A DNA stretch of 43,333 nt, from NCBI GenBank assembly GCA_900155495.1, contig FTLJ01000119.1, forward strand, positions 1 through 43,333, in the 5' to 3' direction. How positions within the stretch are numbered: the first letter of the stretch is position 1; each line of letters begins with the position of its first letter. Both the position numbers and the translations under genes were made by a program. The notes beneath the pieces are model-generated. The model was not told the origin of the DNA and searched no databases. It worked only from the letters and a program-made list of their open reading frames with translations. Below, piece after piece: positions 32,626 through 42,071 of this stretch. This DNA is from Porogramme epimiltina. Taxonomy: Eukaryota; Basidiomycota; Agaricomycetes; Polyporales; Polyporaceae.

Positions 32626-34821
32626 ATGGAAGTCAGCCCCTCTCAGGTCAACGAGCCATCTTCGGCACCCCCACTCCAGTTATGGCAGGCCGGAGAAAAG
32701 GTATGTGTATTTTAACCTTGCTCCGTAAATTGCCTCTTCTAATGCGTAGTGCAGACCGTCATTCCAATCTTCACCCAAGACGCGCAAAACGAAGATAATG
32801 TTCGCTCTCTTGCCACCTTGCTCGTCCGTCTCTTCCCAGGCGACACGATCGACAATCTCCACACTAGGGTGGCTCATGCATGGAAGATACCCAGGAGCAG
32901 CGTACAACTTCTGAAGGTAAGTGTCTGTGCGGTTAGTCGCTTGATGTGAGCACTGAGGGCGTGGACTAGCTCCACGAGCCCTGGAATGTCATGGACCCAA
33001 CCGGACTGGCAGACCGACTTCGAGGGTGTCCGCCGCTGACCGGTGTGGACGAACTATATACTCCTTTGAACGGTCAAGACCAGGTCGTCTCGTTCATGCA
33101 CGACCTGGAGACCAGCGTGTTCTTGGGCGTTCGTTCGGACGCTCCCCAACCTCTCCTTGGTGAGCGTACGGTTCCGGTCGTTCTCCTTCTTAGAGCACGA
33201 GCACCTCCTGAAGCTCATTGATATGCGCGCAGGAAGTAGAGTGTATCCGTCGTCGTGGGCGGCGGAATGGTACACACGCGTTCGCATGGAGCGCGAGGAT
33301 CCGTTTCGCACTTTGGAGTCCGGCGACACGATCATGGAACCTTCTATCGCGGACGCAGTGTGGAGGGACGCCTTCTTCATCCGCCCGGAATACGAGACGT
33401 TGTGGAAGTACGCAACATTGAAAGAGGAGAGTTTGACGATCTACGGACATACGGGAATCGGTGAGTGCATGACATACACTCTCACTACCGAACTCGTCTC
33501 ACCCCTCGTGACGCAGGGAAGACCTATTTTCTCTACTACGCGCTCCTCAAGGCCCTCCAGTCTCCGTACCCCATCCTGTTTTCCCCTGACTTCTTGACCG
33601 TCCTTTATTTTGATGACCTCGGTGTCCGGTATTTGGAACCTGGACACATCCTAAGCCTTCCACGAAACACGCTTGCGCTTCTCGATACGGACTCTCCTGT
33701 TTCGAATGCAGCCAAAACAACTATGTTTTGGACTATTCTCACCACTACTCCCGATCACCAGCCCTCTTGGCCTTATCAGAGGCCCTTAGGACCACGCTTC
33801 TGGGTGATGGATGTGTGGAGCGAAAAGGAGATTGCATCGCTCACGTAAGTCCCTCCTTCTCCCCCGTCGAGATAAGTGCGCTCACTTAGAGGGTAGTCGC
33901 ATTTCGAAGACCCAAGAAGGACTTTACACCCCGTCAGAGCTATTTCCTTACGTTGGACCCTCGGCCCGAATGTGCAAACAGAAGATCGAGAAGATCGGCG
34001 AGCTCCAGACAGACATAGACGAGCAGGCGCTAGAGAAGATATTCATACCAAACCACGCCCTCGACTACATGGCCTCCTTCCTCTCCAAAGCACTACAAGG
34101 CGTTCTACCTTGTGTAGGGCGGAGTTCCTTACTCCAATACTTCTTTCTCGCTCCGACGTCGCCTATGCCTGTACGCGATCACTCTCAAGGCTCTGCGATC
34201 ATCATTCCCAATTTCTTTCTCCTATCTCGCGTTCTTGAAGCCATCCGCGCTCCCGCCCGTGAGCGGACGCTCATGGCTATCCAAGATCTACATTCGAGAT
34301 TCCCAGTCGTATCAGGACAGCTATTCGACACAATGGCATTCGCTGATATCGCACACCACCCGCTCCACTGCGTCGTCGGCACTAAACAGTACGACTTACC
34401 CACCCTGCCCATCCAGTACCGCCCCGGCGTGTTCTCAGGCAACGAACCCTTCGACCATGACGCAGTCTACGCCTCCCCTTCCACCTTCTCCGCCTTCGAC
34501 GCACTCGTAGTGCAGGAGCGGGGTACGCGCTTCACCTTCCTGCAGATAGCCTTGACGACCCCGCGTGCTACTATCAGTGGTAGCGAGATCACCACGGTCC
34601 TCGACGCGTTGGCCGCTACGGGCCGCCCTCTGGACAACGCCCGAATCTCGTTCATCTTTATGGTGGGAGAGGAAGAAGCGGGCCGCGACTTGGCGCGCGC
34701 CCTTAGCAACGGGGCCGACTGGATCAGGTGCGGGTACCAGACGAACAGGACGGTCGACATCGAGGTCGGGTACGCCGTCGTCGAACGTCCTGTGATTCCG
34801 TACGTGCCCTCACCCCTGTAA
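32626..34821 (+). CDS. CR-effector-like protein B1: header, P-loop NTPase, putative nuclease (intact)
   Basis: Six exons: 32626-32700, 32755-32916, 32970-33159, 33233-33460, 33517-33844, 33897-34821; all phases agree, 635 residues. Residues about 26-85 (TVIPIFTQD to SSVQLLKLHEPW) resemble the ubiquitin-like header of Crinkler-type effectors. After FIRPEYETLW comes Walker A GHTGIGKTYFLYYALLKAL at about 214-232, with Lys220 and Thr221; the phase-1 intron falls between Gly219 and Lys220, exactly as in subfamily A. FWVMDVWSEKEIASL closes the NTPase core. The C-terminus has FSAFDALVV (Asp529) and FTFLQIALTT (Gln544), fitting the D...Q-x-T type arrangement of CR restriction-endonuclease-fold domains. 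There is no signal peptide. Header and nuclease assignments are inferred from motif shape; the NTPase is clear. Function in the fungus is unknown. Confidence 0.85.
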
Positions 34822-34823
34822 CT

Positions 34824-34880
34824 GTGAGTCGCCGCATCATCGTCAAATGTCTGTCTTCTCATTCTGTATGCGCGTGTCAG
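34824..34880 (+). other. Predicted 57-nt intron immediately behind the B1 stop codon
   Basis: Stop codon, two bases (CT), then GTGAGT and, 57 nt on, CGCGTGTCAG. The same arrangement and the same length occur behind B2 at 37976-38032 although the intron interior differs, which supports real splicing in the 3' untranslated region. Confidence 0.6.
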
Positions 34881-35394
34881 CACGATGCCGCAGCACTAGA
34901 CCCATATTCAACCATCCATTGTCAGGCCGAGATACCACCACGGCGTGCCTCGTATTGTAACCCTTTAGCTAGATGATACGCTAAGAGACATGACGCAAAT
35001 AGGTACTATAGATCGTTTATTATAAAAGACCGCCGATAATATAGACATATGCAGTCCATTGGGGGCATAGGAGGACAAGAAGGTACTTCAACGAAAGCGG
35101 AGGGGTGAGGAAAATCAACTTACTACTAGTGTCCCGGGCCGCTTTGTCCGAGAGCACGAGCCGCATCCTAATTGCTGGGGACACAGTCAGACGAGTCGAC
35201 TAAGAATTAAATTTGAGTGGCTGAACGAAATAGAAAGCATGCCAGTGAATGATAGGTGCAGAAGCAGATGCAGAGGATGATCATGGTGGAAGGACGCGTA
35301 ACAGCGCTTGAAGTTCTCTTCAAGGAGTGGATTACATAGCTAAAGCCAGTAGTAATACCGGCGAAGCGGAGTTTGTATAGGCAGTAGACAAGCG
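34881..35394. other. 3' region of B1
   Basis: A/T-richer sequence with TATTATAAAA near 35020, fitting transcript-end sequence. No gene seen; the minus-strand frame at 35207-35497 lacks motifs. Confidence 0.45.
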
Positions 35395-35490
35395 CTAAGC
35401 ATTTGCCCCTATTGCAGCCCCTATTGCAGCTCTCATTCGTTGTCTTCCCACTTTTCAGACACTTCCCCGAGAGAAGGCGTGGCACTGTAC
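35395..35490 (+). repeat. Solo remnant of a subfamily-B upstream region
   Basis: Resembles the sequences just before the B1 and B2 start codons: TTTGCCCCTATTGCAGC, CACTTTTCAGACACTTCCCC and GGCGTGGCACTGTAC (compare TCATGGCACTGTGCA at the B2 start, where ATG is GTG here). No family coding sequence follows, so it looks like a promoter left by deletion of a third B copy. CCCCTATTGCAG is duplicated in tandem at about 35406-35429. Confidence 0.5.
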
Positions 35491-35727
35491 AACTCATCTG
35501 AGTCTCCAGTTAACCCTCGACGCTCTGGGGGGAGGCCCTATTAGACGAACGTTTCTAATCACGGTCTATCGACTTGCAAGTTGCAACCAGCTGTACTAAT
35601 CCCATCAAGGAATACCCGCCACAGCAGAGTTTGAATACTCCACGGAAGGCAAGCGTCGAGTGTATGCCCCTACTGCTACTCTCTTTCTCTAGTACCTTAC
35701 CTTCCAGACCCTCCCCCTAGCAAAATC

Positions 35728-37973
35728 ATGGCACTGTGCACCCCTTCGGCGTTTTCACTTGGTCCCCAGCCTTCTACGCAGTGGATGGACTCGGAGGTGC
35801 CCCACGAGCAATCGCAAGCGCACTGGCCTCCGCTCTCGGAGGTTGGAAAAAAGGCATGGGTACTCGACCATTGCTCTATACATTTTCCCTGTTAACACAT
35901 ACGGCAGACTCTTGTTCTGATCTTCATCCAAGACGTGCATGATATTCGATCTCTTACTCTCTTACCTGTCCGCATTTCCCCAACCGACACAGTGGACATT
36001 CTCCACGCAAGGGTGGCTTGTGCATGTCTGATATCCAAGAGCAATGTGCAACTACTGAAGGTACGCGGTCGTATGTTTGGTCGACATACGTTAGTACTCA
36101 GGACGTCGACTAGCTCCACAAGCCCTGGGACGTCGCGGCCCCTGCAATACTGGCTGATCGCCTTCGGCGGTGTGCGCCGCAGAGCGACATGAGTGAAGTA
36201 TATGCACCCTTTAACATCCAGGACCAAGCCATATCGTTTGTGCACGACCTGGATGCTAGTGTGTTCTTAGCCATTCGTTCGGACGTTCCTCAATACACCC
36301 CTGGTGAGTGTTCGAAGCACGAGCACTTGCTTTAACCGTCGAATAAATCGGTATACATGCGCAGGCCGTAGAGTGTATCCGGACTCGTGGGCTGTGGAAT
36401 GGTACACACGTGTCCGCATGGAGCACGAAGACCCATTTTGCACGTCGCAATCCGGAGACTCGATCATCAAACCGTCCCTCGCAGACAGGTTGTGGAGAGA
36501 TGGCTTTTTCGTCCGCCAAGAATACGAGACGCTATGGCAGTATATCGCGTCGACTAAGGAGAGCTTGGTAGTTACCGGGCATCCGGGCATAGGTTCGTGC
36601 ATACACTCTTACATCCACCTATCCATGCGCATCTCACTGTTCGCAATACAGGGAAGAATTATTTTCTCTACTACGCGCTCCTCAAGGCCCTCCAGTCTCA
36701 ATATCCCATCCTGTTTTCTCCTGACTGCATGTCCATCTATTATTTTGACGACACTAGTGTCAGGTTTTTAGAAACTGAAGACGTCCAAAACCTCCCGGAG
36801 AACACTCTCGCCCTTATCAGCAAGGACTCTCGTGTTTCGAACGTAGCCAAAACAACGATGTATTGGAGTGTTATGGCTACTACTCCCGACGACCAACCCT
36901 CTAAGCCTTGCTATGGACATTTAAGGCCTCGCCATGGGCAATTAGACCCTCTCTGTTGGGTGATGGATCTGTGGAGCGAAGAGGAGATTGCGTCGCTTGA
37001 GTGAGTCCCTTCCCTCCCCATCGACACAAATTCACATCAAGGACACAGTCGCATTACGGAGACCTGGGAAGGGTACTACACGCCATTAGAGCTCTTCCCT
37101 TACGTTGGACCGTCAGCCCGAATGTGTCTACGCAGGATCGAGAAGACCAGGGCCGGGCCCGAGGTGGACATAGGGGGCCGAGTACTGTGGTTCTACATTC
37201 CGCAGTACGCCGTCGGCCTCATGGAGTCTTTCCTCTCCGATGGACTACTAGGCTTGGTGCGCAGCGCAGGGCGGGATGTCTTCCATCAACATTTCTTCCT
37301 CACACCGACTTCCCCGAAACCCGTACACCGCTACCTTCAAGGCACCGCGGTCACCATTCCCACACGCTTCCTCCGATCCCGCTTTGTCAAAGTCCTCTGG
37401 GAGGTCGCTGGCGAGCGGACATTGACGGTCATCCAAAGTCTGCTCGAGAAGTTCCCAGTCGCATCCAGACAACTGTTGGACATGATGGCCCTCACCAGCA
37501 TTGCCCACGACCCGCTCCACTGCGTCGTCGGCAGTGAACACCACGACATGCCCACCCTTCCCTTTCGGCACCTTCCCGGAGTGTTCTTAGGGAACGGTTC
37601 CATTGACCGTGACAGACTCTACACTTCGCCTCCCTCCTTCTCCACCATCGACGCGCTCGGGGTGTGGGACGAAGGCACGCGCTTCACGTTTCTGCAAGTG
37701 GCCTTGACGGCGGAGCGCGCCGCGGTCAGCGCTAGCGAAGTCACGGCTATCCTCGACGCATTGGCCACGACGGGCCGCCCTCTGGAGAACGTCCGGTTCT
37801 CGTTGGTCTATCTCGTCGTAGAGGAAGAAGTGGGCTGCGACTTGGCGCGCGCCCTCAGCAACGGGGCCGACTGGATCAGGTGCGGGTACCAGACGAACAG
37901 GACGGTCGACATCGAAGTCGGGTACGCCGTTGTCGAAGGTCCCTTGGCCCCACATGTGCCTGCTGCTCGGTGA
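35728..37973 (+). CDS. CR-effector-like protein B2 with altered Walker A
   Basis: Six exons: 35728-35853, 35908-36060, 36114-36303, 36365-36592, 36652-37000, 37049-37973, giving 656 residues in one open frame. The exon pattern equals B1 (exon 3 of 190 nt, exon 4 of 228 nt and exon 6 of 925 nt are identical in length). The first intron would start with GC rather than GT, a known minor donor type. The header region reads TLVLIFIQD to SNVQLLKLHKPWD. The P-loop reads GHPGIGKNYFLYYALLKAL: Lys234 is kept but the Mg-binding Ser/Thr is Asn235, which usually weakens or abolishes ATP hydrolysis. The C-terminal motif is FSTIDALGV (Asp550) with FTFLQVALTA. The frame has stayed open despite the P-loop change, so the protein may be a catalytically weak or regulatory variant, or a very young pseudogene. 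Confidence 0.8.
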
Positions 37974-37975
37974 CT

Positions 37976-38032
37976 GTGAGTTGCCCCTTTGTTGTCACAT
38001 AAATGTCTCCTCATGGTGGATGCGCGTGTCAG
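37976..38032 (+). other. Predicted 57-nt intron immediately behind the B2 stop codon
   Basis: Stop, CT, GTGAGT ... GCGCGTGTCAG: same position and length as behind B1. Confidence 0.6.
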
Positions 38033-38617
38033 GTCGATGTCACTGCGCTAGACTCGGTCAATCATGTATTATTGGGTTGGAGTACGTGGAGACACCGCGC
38101 ACGGCCTACCTCGCAATGTAGCCCTTTTGCATCCGTAACGATCCATGTGTATAGTATCGTATATTATTCTCTATTATAACATCCTCTTGAGTCTCCTCAG
38201 GGCTCTTCGGGTTATACTTTACGTTCATGTTCATGGAGCTCACTGGCTCACAACCAACCACGAGAGAGCACGTTCAACAAATGTCCATCGAGAACTCGAA
38301 TTGCAACCGAGCGAGCACAGAAAGTATAATACAGCATACGAACAGGGGCGAGCAGAGAAAGGCCCAGCAGAAAAGGCACGACGGAACAACTACACTGACG
38401 GCAGACGGTATCTACTTGGCGAGGACGAAGAGCGCAACAACACAGCAACGCGCGATCGCGGGGACAGACACACAGACAGCGCGACGAAGCACATCAACAG
38501 ACAAACGCGGAGCACAGGAGGCAGCTTTGGCACACAACCCAACCACACTATTTCCCCTGCCACATCCCTCCCACCCCCTCCCACCTCTGCACCTGCACCT
38601 TCCCGACCAACGCCCGC
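38033..38617. other. Convergent spacer between B2 and the velvet gene
   Basis: Transcript ends of B2 (plus) and the velvet gene (minus). An A/T-rich stretch at 38150-38190 is likely polyadenylation sequence. Long plus-strand frames starting here run antisense to the velvet low-complexity tail and are not supported. Confidence 0.45.
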
Positions 38618-41600
38618 TCAAGAGTCATCCGAGATGATGTTCCCGATGCTCAGCGGGTTCTTCTTCCCCATCCCCGCGCCCCGGTCCCCAGGCGCCCCCG
38701 CGCTCGAGCCCGGCGGGCTCGACTTGATCGGCGCGAGCTGGATGCGCGTGAGCCCCTGGCCCGCGCCGCCCCCGACCGACGGCGGCGGCGCCTGCGCGTG
38801 CGCGTACCCGGGGTACTCCGCGTACGCCGGCGCCGGCGGGCCCTGCTGTGCCTGGTGCTGCTGCTGCTGCTGGGCGTACGGCGCGGCCCCCCACGCGCCC
38901 TCGGAGGGCGCAGGCGCGGGCGCGGGCGGCGGCGGGAGCGGGTAGCCCGAGTACCCCTGGCTCGCGTGGTGGTGCGGCGGTGTGCTGAGCTGGTAGTGCC
39001 CGTGCGCGCCCGGCTGCGCGCCCCGCGAGCTCGGGGGCGGCGGCGGCGCCTGCTGCTGCTGTTGCGGCTGCTGCTGCTGCGGCTGCTGGGGCGCGGGCGC
39101 GGGCTGGCTCGAGTACGTCGAGTACTGCGGCGGGACCGCGTACGTGCGCGCGTACCCGGACGGGCTCGGCGCGGCGCCGGGGTGCGCGGGCGCGGGCGCG
39201 GCGTACTCGCCGCCGTACGCGGGCTGCGCGGGCGCCGCGGCGGGCGACGGCGGCTGGGGCTGCGGTTGCGGCTGGGGCTGGGGCTGCGCGGCGTACGCGG
39301 GGTGGTGCGCGGGGTGCACGGCGTGGTGCCCGTGGCCCTGCGGCGGCGGGCCCGAGACCGGTGGGGGCGGAGGCGGCGCGGAGGTGTGGTGCTGCTGGTG
39401 ATGGTGGTGCTGCTCGTAGTACCCGCCGTACCCGCTCTGTGGCTGGTGCTGGTGCTGCTGGGCTGGGGGCGGCGGCGGAGCGTACGCGCCGTAGTCGTAG
39501 CGCGGCGCTGGCGGTGGGGCGGGGCCCGACGGCGGGGGCTGGTGCGGATGGGGCGGCGGCGGTCCGTAATGGTGCTGTGGGTGTTGTTGGTGGTGCGCGT
39601 AAGGGTCGTACGCTTGCGCGGGCGCGGGAGGGGCTCCCCAGGTCTGAGGAGGCGCCGGGGGCGCCGGCGGAGTCGGCGCGGGTGCGGATCCAGGCGGGCT
39701 ATACGAGGCATACCCGGGTGGGGGCGGAGGATGGTGGGCGTGTTGGTGTTGGTGGGGAGGCGGGGGCGGAACCGAGTAGTGAGTGGGCGCGTGAGCATAA
39801 TGGTGCGAGGGTTGAGGGGGCGCAGCGGAGTGAGCGTGGGGGTCGTAGTGGTACGGGTGCTGAGGAGGGGGCGGAGGGGCGGAGTACCGATGGTCGTAGG
39901 GGGCAGACGCGGGCGGAGCAGCGGAAGCGTAGTGCGAGTGGTCGACGGGCGCGGGTGCGTGCGACGGGGGAGGGGCTTGCGGGGGCGCAGGCGCGTGCGA
40001 TGGCGGCCCCAAGGCCGGGTCGAGCGTGGCCCAGGTGACGTTCGCGCCCGACGGGCCTGCCTCGTCCACGACCGACTCGCTGGCGCGCGACCGCTTGACG
40101 CCGCGGCCGTCCGTGCTCTCCCGCCTGCTGATGCTCCCGCTCGCTGCAGGGCCCGACATGCTCGCGCCCGACTCGCGCCGCTCCCGCTCGCGGTCCCTGT
40201 CCCTCTCACGGTCACGCTCCCGTTCTCTCTCACGCTCGTGGTCCCTCTCCTTCTCCCGATCGTCTTCCTCGTCGTCGTCAAGAGGGATCGGCACAGGGCC
40301 GAAGGCACCTTGCGGGATTGGGACTGGGCCCATTACGGCGACGGGCGTGTCGAGGGCGGGCACTGGCCGCTTGCGAACGCGGATGTCCTTGCGAATGCGA
40401 ATCTTGATGCCCTGGTCGGCGAGCGAGCACGACAGCGGCGTTGACTCTGCGCATGGCCCCGTGAGCACGACAAGGACGGCGATGGCGACGGCTGCATGTG
40501 CTCACCCTCCATGCCAGGGAACTTCTTTGCCGTGTACACGTAGAACGGCGCGGAGAAAATCGACTTGCAGTGATAGACGTTGTTGCTGTTCCGAGTTAGC
40601 GACGCCGTTCCACACGCTGCAGCGGAGATGACGCACCCAACGACCTCGAACAGACTGAGCTTCAGGCGGTAGCTGCCTTCTGTTCGGACGCTGAGGTCGG
40701 GGAACACGAAGAACCCCGCGTCGGCGTTTTGATTTTCACTGTCCTTGAGGTGATAGAGTGAGGATACAACGGAGCCTGTTGTACACCGTGTCTTCCCGTC
40801 CTGCAACGTCGGTCAGCGATCCCGATCCAGGTCAACGCAGGACTAGCGAGTGCGACGAGTTCCCGGAGCCTGGCGTGCTAGTGGCCCGCGACATTCCGCG
40901 GCGCCTGGAGACACCTCCCAGGAGGACGGTGCGATCTATAAATCTAGCGCGGAGATGGCGGTAGTGCGCCCAGAGGACTATAAACGTCTAATGACGACAC
41001 TCGCTGATAGAAGGCCGCATATACGCTCTTATTTCGAAAGAAAAGATGCGTGCAGGACCAGCGACATGGCGTCCCCCTCGGTGGAACTACTCTGGAACCC
41101 AGCGCAACCTTCTGGTGCCAAGAAGCAAGGAGTGAATTGTGCCGGAGATCGCAACGTGCCGCCAAGGTTGCCACCCTCCTCGTGCCTTACTAGACGTGCG
41201 GCGAGTACATGGCGCAGGGCGAGAGCGGTGGGGGGAATGCGGAGACGCGAGGCAGACGGGCGGTAAGGCTCACCTTGAGCCAATGGAGCTCGACGTCCTC
41301 GTCCGGCTTCGCGAGGCTGGCAAACATGAAGTAGTACGGGTTTTGGAGGAAGCTCTGCGCCGACGGGGGCGCCGTTGAGTCTGCGGGGGGTACACGTGTA
41401 AGCATTCGAGGACACGACAGGCGCAAAACGGGTAATGGAGGGTGCGGGGGCTTTACGCGCAGCGATAAGGGTCCTCGACGCGCACGAAAAAACGCGCGAG
41501 GCGGGGAGAGAAATAGGCTCACCGGGCGAACTTGCGCGCGAGGAGCTGGACTGGGGGCGACGCGCAGAGGGGTCGATAACGCGCAGCTGGACGATCGGGG

Positions 41601-42071
41601 GCGGGTCAATCGGGCGGCGGTCGGCTGGGGGAGCGGGGCGGGGCGGGGAGGAGGGCGAGAAGAGGGCGGATGTGTGAGCGAGACGTGCGTTCGGGATGCT
41701 GGTGGAATGGACCTTTACCGCCTACGCCGCACATGCGGGCCTGCTTGGGCTCTTGCCGCATGGTGAGCTCATACTCTCTGGGGTCGTACGGGCGGGACAT
41801 GGCGGTCGGGGCCGTGCCGTGCGGGAGCGAGAGGGAGGGGAGGCGGGACGGAGGAGCGGATGCGAGCGAGCGGAGGCCGGTGGGGGATATAATATGTCGG
41901 TACGAGACGAGGGAAGGCGACGGTGAGTACAACGGCGGGTACGGAACCATGGGTTTGGGATGGGGTCGGTGGGAAGCGCGACGGGGGTGATCGGACTCAC
42001 AGTCTGTCTCGGTCGTACTGCGAGTGCACGGGCAGTTTGGCGTGCACGAACTGGTGCTGCTCGTCGTCCAT
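38618..42071 (-). CDS. Velvet-domain transcription regulator (VosA-like) with long low-complexity tail
   Basis: Velvet proteins are fungal DNA-binding regulators of sporulation, development and secondary metabolism. Preferred model, seven exons: 42071-42001, 41777-41719, 41624-41523, 41380-41274, 40800-40637, 40585-40506, 40446-38618; phases agree, 803 residues. The velvet domain is rebuilt across five introns: ELTMRQEPKQARMCGVG, DRRPIDPPPIVQLRV, FLQNPYYFMFASL, GSVVSSLYHLKD, FFVFPDLSVRTEGSYRLKLS, HCKSIFSAPFYVYTAKKFPG and ESTPLSCSLADQGIKIRIRK. NPYYFMFASL and SSLYHLKD fit VosA better than VeA or VelB. The remaining 600 or so residues are disordered: a Arg/Glu/Asp-rich repeat, a basic GVKRSR that could be a nuclear signal, then Pro/Gln/His/Tyr/Ala-rich sequence. 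Intron 4 is 473 nt, unusually long. The 5' end is uncertain: an alternative start at 41950 keeps the frame without the first intron (837 residues), but the MDDEQHQFVHAKLPVHSQ exon with its GTGAGT donor has more coding-like codon use. Confidence 0.9.
39049..39090. repeat. CTG/CAG triplet repeat inside the velvet gene
   Basis: Interrupted (CTG)n on the plus strand, giving Gln runs in the velvet protein tail on the minus strand. A length-variable site by nature. Confidence 0.75.

Noticed and set aside
35207..35497. 96-codon minus-strand frame between B1 and B2
   Set aside because: The same DNA is better explained as a plus-strand remnant of the B upstream region.
38798..40444. 548-codon plus-strand frame opposite the velvet tail
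   Set aside because: Antisense of the Pro/Gln/His-rich repeats; composed almost only of Arg, Gly, Val and Leu.
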